Source of the DNA: Bostrychus sinensis
Lineage: Eukaryota > Chordata > Actinopteri > Gobiiformes > Eleotridae
Length of the DNA: 64,000 bases
Direction of reading: 5' to 3'
Assembly (NCBI GenBank): GCA_020698575.1
Contig: CM036247.1
Span: 8,577,756 to 8,641,755, forward strand
Part shown: one piece after another, positions 1 to 11,900 of the stretch
How the letters are laid out: the number at the start of each line of letters is the position of its first letter
How positions within the stretch are numbered: the first letter of the stretch is position 1
The notes under the pieces: generated by a model
What the model saw: the letters and a program-made list of their open reading frames with translations, nothing else
Databases searched by the model: none
What the model was told of the DNA's origin: nothing
Position numbers and translations under genes: made by a program

Positions 1-84
1 GTTGGGCGATTACGGCAATATTATGGTGAAGCACAGTATGTATTACTCCAAGATGCTCCTGACTACGGTAGCCGTAAATAAATT

Positions 85-178
85 CATATATAAGGCGCTT
101 TGGATTATAAGGCGCACTGTAGTTTTTTGAGAAGATTGAAGGCTTTTAAGTGCGCCCTATAGTGCGGAAAATACGGTA
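85..178. repeat. Short dispersed repeat with GGCGC/GTGCGCC motifs
   Basis: This ~95-bp block has the motifs 'ataaggcgc', 'ttataaggcgcactgt' and 'aagtgcgccctatagtgcgg', and ends at 'aaaatacggtaa'. The opposing ggcgc and gcgcc motifs give it weak inverted-repeat character. I recognise the pattern from fish genomes as a common dispersed element, but I cannot assign a superfamily. Confidence 0.4.
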
Positions 179-185
179 AATAAAA

Positions 186-2350
186 ATGTTTAAAAAGTCC
201 AGTTTTAGAGGTAATTTAATTAATTTAGTCACAGCTTAGCCTTGTTTTATTTCTGGTTTAGTCTGTGTTAAGTTTTGATTTTGTCCCTGTTTTGACTTGT
301 AAATACTTACATTTTTGTGAAATGTAGTGAATTTAACTTACTATGTTCGAAAAGTAGGCTCTATTATCAAATATTGCAATAATATCCTTATCGCAATTTT
401 CAACATAGTTATCGAATATTGCACGTTTTCTCCATATCGTGCAGCTCTAATTTTAACTACTTTTTCTGAACAATGGATAGTCAGTTGGCTGTAAGATGAG
501 TCAAAAAATAATAATGATACTGAGTGAAGATTTTTAGACATATGGACATTAAATTAGGTGAACAAAAAATATTAGTTGTTGAAAACTTGAGATTTTGAGT
601 TGGCCCCACAACTCAAAAATCACGAGGGATCCTGTTGCCTTGAGTTTTCACAACTTTTTTCTTTTCTTTTTTTTTTTTAACAGTGATTTCCAAAACCCTG
701 AAAAAGCATAACATTGTGTAAAAACATACATTTTCAAAACAAACATGAAGAAAGAAGATCAAATGCAGATAAAAATGCACCCAAATCAGATTCAATCCCG
801 TTAAATTCATCTGACCACACACTGTGCCTTTGTGACCTTAGGCAAAGAGAGCAGTGATTCTTACACGAGTTCAGTACATATGACCCGGGACAGGCGCGAG
901 ATAGACCCCCCGCCCCCCCACCTCACATCCCGCTAACAGGCTGCTCATTATCGCTCGCTCCATGCATTACGGGGCATCACCTCTGGCACACGGCTGTCAC
1001 TGCTTCCCTTATGCCTTGTACTGCCATAAATCAACTCTTCCCCCGCTGCCGTCCCATTATCGGTCCATGTCGATGGGAACAGACATCAAAGAACATGTTA
1101 TAAATGTATATCAGATTCACTCAAGAGATGGGGCTTTTGAATTACGGGGGCGGGAGGTTGGACTGCGTGGCGTTCAGCTTGGAGATAATTCACTTAATAT
1201 GCATTGTTCGGGCTTCGGCTTCCTTGTTGCTGGCCTAGTTTGTAGCTGCGGCATTGTTAACCTCTCCATCCCTTCCACCGTGCCATGGTTTGGTGAAATA
1301 GGTCAAGCAGAGTCTGTGTAAAATTGAATTAAAATATGAATTTGAAGTGTGGCACAAGGAGTACAATCAACGCTGCCCCTTCAAAGAGGTATTTATAGCC
1401 TGGCCTCTGTTTTTAGCCCTGTGTAATTTTGCCAAGCTATTCTTTTCTTTTCTTATTGTAATAACTTGCAGATAGCGCCAACTTTCTTTCTTGTATTTTT
1501 CTTTTTTTTTCTTTTTTAGTTCAAAGTTCCCCGTCTTTTTGATTAATGGCGTGTCATGTCTTATCTGCCCACTCCAGCCTGCGACGAAACGGAGCATAAC
1601 AAGAAAGCATCCACTTAAATTAGCTGTAAGCTCCTAACACTAAATGTCCTCATAAGGGGAGGTCCAATCCAGTCACTGTCAGTGCGCTACATTGGTCATT
1701 GCAGAGTAGTAATTGTTGGGCCTGAAGCCAAGCAGGTGTCAGGATGGCCCAGTGGTGGGGTGGGGGGTGGGGGTGGGGCTCTATGGTCCAGTTGAGCCAA
1801 TCCATCTGCTGCAAATTGACAAGCTGTGAGTGCACAGTTGGATCTCTGTATAAATCCCCATTAGGACGGGATACTACCTGTCCCGCTCTGTTATTGACTC
1901 CTTATTGGGTGCTGGCACCAAAATAATATCAATCTAATTTGGGTTTATGTGGACTGATGCCATCTGAGGCTCCTAAAATGTGGAGCGAGTGCATTATGTC
2001 CCAGGCAGGAGCAGGTTAGTGACAGATATCGGTCCCCAGTGACAATATCTGAGTCTGGCTTATAATTTTAAAGGTGCACAGTGTAATATATTGTAGTAGT
2101 TGCTGAAAAAAGTAGAACACATTGAGATAAAGTATGTTTTTAATATAATCTAAACACGCCTATTTCAGAAAGTATTTACTATCACAGGGCACTACACTAA
2201 CCTGACAAGTCAGATGATCTGTTACATATAGCAAGGACCTCTACAGAAAGCCGTTGCAAAGAACAGGTATAAATGCAGATGACTGGTTGTAAGTAGCTGC
2301 CTATCATGATGCATGCATAGGGGTGTAAAAAAATACTGAAATATCAATAT
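186..2350. other. No gene seen; AT-rich intergenic DNA
   Basis: The open frames here are short and show no domain, codon bias or splice architecture that I trust. A small complementary pair of 'ttgag' runs lies near 585-650, and there are pyrimidine-rich runs near 655-680 and 1440-1520. A G-rich stretch (ggtggggtggggggtggggg type) lies at 1753-1780. Confidence 0.6.
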
Positions 2351-2356
2351 ATTACT

Positions 2357-2420
2357 GCAGTGGTTCCCAAAGTGGGGTCCGTGAAGGTACTACAGGGGGG
2401 CCCCCCGGAAGCTGTCTATA
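2357..2420. repeat. hAT-like terminus fragment
   Basis: The stretch starting 'cagtggttcccaaagtgggg' matches the typical terminal sequence of hAT DNA transposons (CAGTGGTTCNCAAA type). No matching opposite end or 8-bp target duplication was found nearby, so this is a fragment at best. Confidence 0.4.
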
Positions 2421-3780
2421 TTAAGTACATAAAAAGAAACTGAGTTTGAAATGAATTACAGTTATATACTTGTTTAAAATCTTACTTTAAAACACTTTTA
2501 GCCACCAGTCAGTGTCTTTTGTATGTTTTTTATAGAAATAAATGGAGAAAAACATGACAGTCTTGCATAGAGGGAAGTTCTATAATTGGGGGTCTGCATG
2601 GGAATTTAAGGAGGGGGGCACCCTTGACATTGGGAATGGCTGTATTACTGTATTGGTACCAAAAAATGGCTGTTGTGATATTTTGGTATTTTAGTTCAAA
2701 AACAGGATAAAACACTGATTGTTGACAATATTTTTGGTATTGTATTAAAAATAAGTTTTGGCAACACTTTACGGATTATTAAACAAAATGTATTTCATAA
2801 TATGTTGTGCATGTGGTGTACTGCCACCCAGGGTGAGTTTGTTTTAAAAAATTCCAGTATATTGGCTGTGTCATGATCTGTCAACATATATTATGATGTT
2901 TGTATAGCGATAGGCATTGTATCACCAGATTTTAATACACAGCCCTCATCTTAACTCAACTATCATGCAGTTGTAACAATGTTTACTTTATCGTCACTTA
3001 TAGCTGCCAGTGCTAATGTCGGACTACCATACGCGCTAACAAATACTAAAAAGGAGGCATATATTTGTTTCACTTAAAAAACAATATTTAGGTAAGCAAG
3101 ATGCATACCTGGTTAAGGAATGACAGGACATTGTTTAATATAAAAAAATAACTGTTAAACATGAAAATAATCCAATAGATTTTTATTCTACAAAACATAA
3201 CCTACATTGTTTGAGCCTTTAATTCTGAAGTCCTGGATCTCGTGCACATTGCTAACTTACGTCCCCTTAATTTTACATAAAAAAGCGGAATAAAACAAGG
3301 ACGAATGACCATTTAATAAAGAAATTGTACATTGTTCATATTGTCTTGATAAATACTGGAAGATTGGCAGCAATAAATCCTCCATCAGTGGTTTTTAATC
3401 CCAGCTGCAGACTCTGGCATAGTCTAAAGCTCACTGCCTAGACAGGAGCTGAATATGAAGCAGCCATTGTCCACTCGTTGCAGTTCATCCCAGTCACTCT
3501 GCAGCACTTATACAGCACTCATCATGTTAAATGGCAGTTAACAACCTGTTACAGGCGATAGGATCCATCTCCATTCCACATATTGTACTTTATTTTATGA
3601 TTAGCACATGAGCAAGAGCTTTACAATGGACCAAGGACAGATCAAACTGCATAATATGGCCCAAATGAATAGTCTTAGTCATCTGTAATGTATTTTATGT
3701 AACTCTATGAGACTATAGAGATAAAAAAAATGATGAGGTAAAAAATGCTTTTATCCAATAGTGTCACAAAGTACTTGTAA
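2421..3780. other. No gene seen; AT-rich intergenic DNA
   Basis: I see no open frame with recognisable content and no clear repeat structure in this stretch. Confidence 0.5.
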
Positions 3781-4215
3781 TACAGTTAGGTCCATAAGTA
3801 TTTGGACACTGCCACAAGTTTTGTTATTTTAGCTGTTAACTAAAATATATTCAAGATACAGTTATATAATTCATATGTGCTTAAAGTGCAGAATCTCAGC
3901 TGTAATCTGAGAGTATTCACGTCCAAGTCAGAAAAGGATTTAGGAATTACATGTCTTTAATGTGTAGCTGCTTCATTTTCAGGGGCTTAAAGTAATTGGT
4001 TAGTTAAACATTACCATGAATAAAATGTTCTGCCTAATATCTGGAACCCATGGATGTCCCCAAATACTCAGTTTCCTATTTATGTTGCTTTGCTAGGCCT
4101 GTACTGCAGCTGTCTTCAGTTTTTGGTCATCTCTTGGTCTTTCTGCCTTAAGTTTTGTCTTAAACAAGAGAAATTCATGCTCAGTTAGGCTGAGCTCTGT
4201 TGACTGACCCCTGCC
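3781..4215 (-). mobile_element. Degraded Tc1/mariner-like element fragment
   Basis: The left part reads 'cagttaggtccataagtat' followed by 'ttggacac', the typical terminal sequence of one vertebrate Tc1-like group, next to a TA dinucleotide. Read on the minus strand, 4067-4215 resembles a transposase internal segment: short frames such as KTKLKAERPRDDQKLKTAA can be followed, but with stops and frame changes. The other terminus was not found. I treat it as a truncated, inactive copy. Confidence 0.55.
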
Positions 4216-4849
4216 GTTGCAGAATATTTGACTTATTTGCCTTAAAAAAAAACTTCTGGGTTGCTTTTGCAGTGTGTTTTTGTGGCCATCTGTACTGTGA
4301 AGCTCTGCCCAATCAACTTTTAGGCTTTTGTCTGAATCTGAGCAGAAATTATATTCCTATAGACCCTTCTCAGCCAGCATCATCTGATCACATGATTTCG
4401 CGGAGATGCACGGAGCAGCCATGTTGGATGGCAAAAGCCGGGTGTCATGCCCCAATTTGGATCAGTCCTGCTGTCTGTTAGCCTAACAAATTAAATTTGT
4501 TTTACTCATCAAAAATAGTTTAATGTGTCCTATATCTGTGATAGCATCTGCCAGCTGTCTTTTGAAGTAAAAAAGTTAATGTTGCACTGTTTGACAAAGT
4601 TTATTCTTTTAAAAAGTCACATAAAAGATCGTTCCTGCTGTAATTGTCAAAGTAAAAACCGATCTGTGGTAAACCTTCTGTATTTTCTCTCATGAAGTCT
4701 TCTTGTTATGGTGGACCTAGACACTGATAGACCTACTTCCTGGAGAGAGTTCTACATTAAGGTGGATGTTATAAATGATCCAGCCAAATGATGGTCTGGT
4801 TCACTTCCACTGAGATGATGTTGTGATTTCAAAGAAACAGCTTTCAAAT
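4216..4849. other. No gene seen; intergenic DNA
   Basis: The 93-residue plus-strand open frame at 4200-4481 has no recognisable motif and overlaps the end of the Tc1-like fragment. Nothing else is supported. Confidence 0.5.
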
Positions 4850-5515
4850 GCAAATGTAACACGTGGAATCAAGTCCAGACCTTTTACCTGCTCAGTTTAT
4901 GATGGATTACTGAGGGAAATAGCCCAAGCAGCTCAAGAAATAGCTTTTGAAGCAACTGTCCAGATACTGACTAAAACCAGGAAGTATGACCATATTAGTC
5001 CTGTCCTCAGGTCTCTGCATTGGCTTCCTGTTGCTCAGAGAACAGACTTTAAAACAGCTCTGCTTGTGTACAAGTCTCTCCATGGCTTAGCACCAAAGTA
5101 CATCTCTGACCTGTTGGTCCCATATGAACCATCTCAGACTCTGAGAACCTCAGGGACAGGTCTCTGCTGGTCCCAGAGTCAGGACTAAACTCGGTGAAGC
5201 AGTGTTTCAGTTTTCTGCAGCTAAACTCTGGAACAGTCTCCCTGACGATGTTAGACCTCTACTCTGACAATGTTCAAGTCCAGACTTAAAACTGTTCTTT
5301 TTAACTTTGCATATGACAACTGAAAGTGTTTTATCTGCACTCTTCTCTTTTAATTTAATTTTAAATTGATTCTTAATTATACTCTTTAAATTTGATTTTA
5401 TTGTTTTAATTGTGTTTTGTACTTTTAAATTTGCCTTTTTTTTCTGTAAAGCACTTTGAATTGCTCTGTGTATGAATTGTGCTATACAAATAAACTCGCC
5501 TTGCCTTGCCTTGCC
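4850..5515 (+). mobile_element. L2/CR1-type LINE, 5'-truncated 3' end
   Basis: The frame at 4823-5188 contains the C-terminal reverse-transcriptase signature of fish L2/CR1-type LINEs: HISPVLRSLHWLPV, then YKSLHGLAPKYISDLLVPYEPS. A frame change follows near 5160. The 3' untranslated part runs through 'tgtaaagcactttga' and 'tgctatacaaataaa', and ends in a (CCTTG)n tail at about 5496-5515. The tail and lack of upstream RT or endonuclease mark a 5'-truncated dead insertion on the plus strand. Confidence 0.8.
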
Positions 5516-7800
5516 AGAGGGCAGAAGGGTGCACAGAGTCGGACCTTCCTATACACAGACTATGCAAGTTGCATAGGGCCCTGCCTCCTCCTCTCTGTCA
5601 AAGCAGTGGTCACGCTTCTTTCTGTTTGTCTGTCTGTCACTCACAGCAAACAGGGCACTGTCTGATCTCTCTCAAAATACCGCCCCCTGATTGTTTTTTG
5701 CTTCGTGAATGCTCACAGCAGAGAGCCTGTTCTATGCTCTATGGACCTACTACCGGAGCGCTGCGCAGCACGTTGTCACCTGTCTCTCTCCAGTAGCTCC
5801 ACTCACCTGTGTGTGCTCCTTACTTTTCCACTGTGAGGAAACTGCAGTTTAACTCTTCTATCATTCCTATTTCAGAAAAATACATTGTTTTATGGCACCG
5901 CAGCTGCGTCCTTTCCTTTTGTCTCCCTCACACCCCACATCTTTCTCCAGTCTCGAATGCTCTCCTGTGCGCTTAATAGACGAGAAAACTCTGGCTTAAA
6001 CTAACTTCTAACTAACGTTAAGCTAACTCCATACTGTGTGTAGCAGAGGACAGAGAGATCTGGACACTAGTTTTCTTAATAAAAATGAACAAAGTCACCG
6101 CTGATTTCTTCACGAGGTGCTGTCGATCCTGTAGAGGCCACGTGAGATGTGCAGAATAGTTACTAAATGTAACTCCAGAGTGTTGATGCGCTGTTAGAAG
6201 CCAGTCACCATCAAACTATATTTAAGTGGTCCTGGCACAACACAAATCTGTTAAGTGCAAGAGTAAGTTAGTGGTTCTCAAATGGTGGGTCAGGGCCCTA
6301 AAGGGGGTCACAGAATGTTAAAATAGGCTATAGTAGACAAAAGTATGTTTAGCTTATTTGCAGCCTTTTACAGTACATCTGTGAAATACTAAGTAGCCTA
6401 ATTGAGAAAAATAGCTCTGGTTCTGTGTGGGTTATATTTAATATTCTTGTATACATTTGGCCTAAATAAACTGAAGCCTACACTGATGTAATCATTAAAA
6501 TGTTTACTAAATAAAGCATGCGTAAAGACTTGGTCAGGCAGAGTGACAGATTAGGTAAAAAAAATAAACAACTAGAAGCACTCGTAGAGCGCAGCCCTCT
6601 GCCAAGCCATAGGGTGCCTCACCTGAGAAAAAACCCTAAAGGCCTGGATCTAGGTGTACATCAAATAGCCTCATGAGTCTACTCACGAGTTTGCAGCAAC
6701 TGTCTCTTTTTATAGTTTATTACCTTAGAAATCTTGAAAAGTTGAACAGTTTTAAAAAAATTATAGTCAATATAGTTTTGTATTCATAATCTTCTTCAAA
6801 CCCTTGACAAAAAAACACATTTTAAAATGCACCACAGAGCAGGAAATGTGATCTGCTGTTTTATTTCTGTCAGAGAAACATTTATCATTTCCACTTCAAC
6901 AGCAGCTGATGTATGAACTCTGATCATATTGGAGACAGATGGATTTATAAAGACTGCCATTCTCCTCCAGGGTACAGTATTTAGATAACACTATTTTAAA
7001 TATATTTGTTATGAATGTGAACGATGCAGGGAAGTGCAGCAATAATTCCGGATAAATGTGCATATTAGCGGCTAATTAATATGCACGAAAACTCGGTCCA
7101 TTCACGCCTCATTAACACGTTGTTCACCTGTCTAAAGTGAGACCAGAAATCGTGACATTAGTGACTTCTGCTGTGTAAAGTCCATAATAATTCAGAGAAC
7201 AGTGTTTGTGGGCTGTAGCCTGCTTAAGCTCACATATTAGATGCTAAAAGCCAAAGTTAGAGAAGTAGCGCCAGGACAGACGTTTCCCAAACTCACCTCA
7301 CAGACGTCTTCACGCAGATTCTTTAATCCCGTCAAGGAATAGTCCATATTTAATTAGTATTATAGTCCATAATCCTGGCTTGTTGATAACTTTAGCCCAG
7401 TGTGAAGAGGCTCTAAAATCGGGGCAATGGTCTCATGAGCTCCACACAGACAGAGCTGTTCAGATAAAAGCAGGTTGCCTCTCCTTACTCTCGCTGTGTA
7501 AATCTGCGCTATAGTTTGCTTTCATTTTAGCAGTTTTCGGCTCTTTCCAGCTCATTTAAATCTACCGCTGTACTCTGTATGATAACCCACAAGGACCCCT
7601 CACGTCTTAGTCGCGCCTGTTCAAAAACAAAATGCAGTTATTTAGCTATTTTTAAAATATGTCAGTATTATGAAAATTGCTTTGGGATAAAAGTCTGTGG
7701 ATATCCGGACCCAGACTGTAGTTTGCGGGTTGCAGGAGCCTTAGTTAGAAGCTCTAATGGCAAAACTAGCCCCATCTCTCAATAGTAAACAATCCTTTTA
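5516..7800. other. No gene seen; possible hAT end near 6271
   Basis: No supported gene. At 6271 'tagtggttctcaaatggtgg' followed by 'gtcagggcc' resembles another hAT-type terminus, without a partner end. The short open frames (for example 5506-5796 and 7579-7785) have no recognisable content. Confidence 0.5.
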
Positions 7801-8000
7801 AAAAAATCCTGGATCCAGATGATGATCCAGATCACCACCAAAATGTGATCACGTGTTCTTTATTCAATTTCTGAAATTTCTTGAAAATTTCATCCAAATT
7901 TGACCATAAGTTTTTGAGTTGTGTTGCTAACAAACAAACAGACAGACAAACAGACAAACGAACACTACCGGAAACAAAACCTCCACTATTGGCAGAGGTA
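7801..8000. repeat. Dispersed repeat with gacagacaaa tract
   Basis: The block contains 'ccagatcaccaccaaaatg', 'aaatttcatccaaatttgac', 'tttttgagttgtgttgctaa', a (acaaacaGACAGACAAA) tract at 7931-7965 and 'cctccactattggcagaggt'. This order of motifs is familiar from a repeat scattered in many fish genomes; I cannot name its class. The terminal 'ggcagaggt' with 'cctccacta' hints at a small stem. Confidence 0.45.
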
Positions 8001-8097
8001 ATTCATTTTTAAAGATTATTAATTAAATTAAATGAAAGCTATCATGAATATAATACAGACTAAGACATAGCTCTGAAATCGGTAGAGATATGTATGA

Positions 8098-8312
8098 GTG
8101 CTGGTACACTATGGTAATAATGGGTGGGCAGGTGTATATATACTAGAAGGTGTGTATATAATGTAGTGCAGGTGTATATATACTAGAAGGTGTGTATATA
8201 ATGTAGTGCAGGTGTATATATACTAGAAGGTGTGTATATAATGTAGTGCAGGTGTATATATACTAGAAGGTGTGTATATAATGTATGTAATGTAGTATAT
8301 TGAATTTAACTT
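8098..8312. repeat. 40-bp minisatellite at left edge of the kinase array
   Basis: A 40-bp unit (atgtagtgcaggtgtatata + tactagaaggtgtgtatata) repeats about four times between 8127 and 8290 with almost no divergence. It is preceded at 8100-8130 by a copy of the sequence that opens each 8.3-kb kinase unit ('gctggtacact', 'ggtaataatgggtgggca'). The minisatellite looks like a local expansion of the unit's own first bases and is absent at the starts of units 2 and 3. Confidence 0.85.
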
Positions 8313-8639
8313 CTGTGTGGCCCCAAAATCTGTATGGACGAGCAGGTGCTGGTACACTTATGGTAATAATGGGTGGGCAAGATGTATGTACTAAAAGGGG
8401 TTTTAGATATTTTTATAGTATATAATTAGATCAATGTTCAATGTGCTTGTATGACATTCTCCTATTTCCCTCAACCCTTGGGACAACGGATGGAAATTAG
8501 CATTCTTGCTAAAATCCGGTATGTTTACATTCATGCTATATATTCCTGTCTGTTCATTAACATGCACTGTCCCGTTTAAATAAATAAAAAATAAAATAAA
8601 ATTTAAAAAAAATAAGGTTCTGGAGAGGAATTTAGCTGA

Positions 8640-8737
8640 GAGCCTGACCAATGAGCTGGCGGCTGTCGAACCTGACATCACAGTAGAATGTTGGCACTGC
8701 CTGTTGCTTGGTCATTTCACTTTGTGACTTCAGAGAG
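8640..8737 (+). promoter_or_regulatory. Candidate promoter and 5' noncoding exon, copy 1
   Basis: A CCAAT motif lies at 8648-8652 (ctgaccaatgagctgg) and a CRE-like half match, tgacatca, at 8673-8680. Downstream a good splice donor (cagagag|gtaggt) ends at 8737, pairing with an acceptor (tttttgtctgttag) ending at 8952 that opens the ATG-bearing exon. This suggests a 5' noncoding exon with its promoter just upstream. The transcription start is not determined. The same elements are conserved in copies 2 and 3. Confidence 0.35.
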
Positions 8738-8965
8738 GTAGGTTGGTTTATTTTGCTCTCCTGTAAAATTGAGTTTTAGAGCAATTTTTTGTTCTGTTTT
8801 CAAGCTATTTGTTAGTTTTTAGTTTGTATGATTATTTGTGACTATTTTGTGAGTATGAATATGTATATTTATATGTATTTTATTTATTTGTTTATTCTTT
8901 TGGATGGAAATTAACTGTTGGGTTGCTAATGCTAACTTTTTTTGTCTGTTAGGAAAGTTTTCAAC

Positions 8966-11900
8966 ATGGTGAACAAATCGTGGCCCAAGACTTCTAGCCG
9001 AAAGCGGACGACTCGAAGTAAGTTGAATTTTTCGGTGTTTGTGAACAAGACAAGCTTTGAGCGCACTTTGGTTTCTCAAATTAAGCAGACTTCAATGTAG
9101 TATTTTAAAAGGACATACTAGCATTATCCACTTAAAAATAGCACACACACAGACACACATGCAAAAACAAATGTACTTGCTTGTTTGGGGTAAATGACAG
9201 CTAACTTGTATAATGTTTAATAGTACCTGGGAGGAGCAGTTTGGTACAGTACTTAACTTAGCTGTTTTGTATAGCTTATAGGAGCAATTAATGCTAGTGC
9301 TACAAAAGCTAAAGGCTACATGGTAAAAGTTGTTATATTATGGTGGACAGGTAATTACTGAACCACCACAGACTACAATACTGTGACAATGTAATTTTAA
9401 AATCTAATCAAAGGGGGAAAATGTACATTTCTTAAACCAGACCTACAACTAACATGATTTTTGTTATTTAAAAACATTTAGTTTTTAGTTACAGTTACAA
9501 GGTTTAGTTAGCTCTGGCATCCAAATAAACTGATAAGACAAAATTATGTATTTTTCATTTTTTTATTTCAGCACATGTCTCTATAAACAAATAGTAATTA
9601 AATAATGTTGTGTTTCAGGGTGGCGCTCGTATACCACACCTCATTTTCGGGTAAATTCGTATGTCCCGAACTTTCTCTACAGACGCCCCAGCACTAGGTC
9701 CAGTCCTCAAGCAGGACCTAGTGGGGTTTCTAGACAAGGACCGACTGAAGGTGCTTTGGAGACCCTGCACTGCAGGACTTCAGAGGGACGTCCCAGCACT
9801 AGGTCCAGTCCTCAACCAGGACCTAGTGGGATTTCTAGACAAAGTCCGACTGCTGGCCCCTCAAGGACCCAGGACTGCAGGACTTCAGATGGACGTGTCC
9901 TAAGCACCAAAAGGAAGGACTCATCCGAAATGGAGCAGGGCAGTCCGAATAAGAGGTCCCGAACAAGTGCTAGTCCGAGGAAGAAAAAGGATAAGACCAG
10001 AAGGAGAACACCGCTGGAGGGAGTTCAGTCAAGGAAAGCGCAGCCAGGTAAGTGTTACTTTAACTATATTGTTTGAGATGTTTGTTTAATTAGCATTGTG
10101 CCAGTCAGAACCATGTCTGTTAATATTTACTTTTTCAAATGGACAGCCCCAATCACTTAAGTATGCTTTCAACAAAATTTCAGAAAAGTAAGGTTTGATT
10201 ATTAGGAAAGCGACTTGGTTCTTTTTTCTCTGTTGCAGAAGGATCCAGCCAGGCCGAGGAGGAGAAGGAGGAGAAGGAGGAGAAGGAGGAGCGTCCTGAG
10301 GGAGGACCAGACCCCAGTGAAGAACCTGCATCTAACCCCTCCAGCGGACCAACACAGCGGACTTGTGAGTCCAGAAGCTCTGACAGCTCCAGTAAGAAAA
10401 AACACTAGATAATTCAGTCATCCTTTTCTTAAACCTTATAACACCTAAGTATCATTACAATTTTGTAGGGTCTAAATCATTGGGCGAGGAGCCAAACAAC
10501 CATACCCAGATTATAAGCAAAAAATCATATGCTATAGTTAGACAATCTACTGGTGTATAGTTTGAAAATGAATGAGCGTAAACAATGAAACAAAACTTGA
10601 CTTTTCTGTCTGCAGAGCTTATTTCAAAGTACAAGGTGCTTGGGAAACTTGGAGAAGGAGGCTTTGGGCAAGTCTTTTCTGGAGTCCGTATTGAGGACAA
10701 CTTCCCAGTAAGTATTCTGCATGCAATGTGTTATAGTAAATGCAAACCAGCCATTAGCAATGCTATGCTTCTGTGATTGGTGATATGTTTTAGAATTTCT
10801 TCTGAACATAGGATAGTTCATAGGATGAAACTTTAATAATTTTTTAACTTGTTGCATTCAGAGTTTCCATAAAATACAAAAGTAGAACCATTAATCGAGA
10901 AAAATCAGTGCATGCAAAAAGTGGTCTTTATAGTTTCAGTTGGTTCAATAGGATTTGAAAATTACTCTGATGTGAAGGGTTACCAGACCCATTTTACTTT
11001 GCAGAGTAAATCGGTATGATTTAATCCTTTTTGAAAATTTTAAATTCTGCAAAACCGTATATTAGTACCACCTTGATATTTTTATTTTAGTTGTTTTGAT
11101 ATTGTATACTATTAGTAATTCATATTTTCATCTGACAGGTTGCTCTTAAAGCAATGAAGAGGTACGCCGTGAGGTTCACAGATGTGGTAAGACTTTTATT
11201 CAACTCTAAGAGCCCAATACTAATTCACATTTTTTTATTTAACCACTGTATAAAATCCTAATGTATGTGAACTTATATAGGAGGTGAATGGAGCAATGAC
11301 CAGAATTCCTCTGGAGGTCCACCTGCTCAATCAGGTTGGCGCTGGCCCAGGGTCAGACTGCTCCACTGTCACACCACGTCTCTTGGACTGGTACGAGGTG
11401 GGACGTGAGGTCATCTTGGTTTTTGAGAAACCAGAGCCATGTATGGATTTACTAAAGTATATTGTAAATCAAAATCCAGATGGTATTATCGCCAGCGAGG
11501 CCAAAGTAAGTGTCAGAATCTAGCGCCTTTTAAAATATACTTTGCTTTCGTTCATATATTAATGTTGTTGTTTTGTGCTTCAGGTCATTTTCCGTCAGTT
11601 GGTGGAGGCGGCCATTGAAATGGACGCAAGGGGAGTCTTTCACCGGGACATCAAGCCTGACAATGTCTTGATTGAGACTGGTGCAGATGAACCCAAGGCA
11701 AGGTTCATTGACTTTGGCTGTGGGACGTCCTTCACACCTGGGCAGACGTTTGAAGAACCCCAAGGTAAACCGTTGGACCCAATAGAATTTTACTGAGGTT
11801 GTTCACTGAAAGCCATTACACAGAAGCAGTACAGTACTGGTTGGGTCAGTATGTCGATAGTTTAAATAAGTACAGAGCCTGCCAAATATTGTACTATATC

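Noticed and set aside
8127..8290. CRISPR-like array
   Set aside because: The repeats are contiguous with no unique spacers, in a eukaryotic sequence; it is a minisatellite.
8403..8681. 92-residue minus-strand frame (and the 80-residue copy at 16763-17005)
   Set aside because: It overlaps the candidate promoter and noncoding exon, has no recognisable domain and is disrupted in unit 3.
9661..9903. 80-residue frame starting MSRTFSTDAP, repeated in all units
   Set aside because: It is an alternative frame across exon 2; the spliced frame through the same bases joins exons 1 and 3 in phase and leads into the kinase.
10202..10412. Arg-rich plus-strand and Leu-rich minus-strand open frames over exon 3, and their counterparts in units 2 and 3
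   Set aside because: They are other-frame shadows of the Glu-Glu-Lys coding repeat; the real frame is fixed by splice phase with exons 2 and 4.
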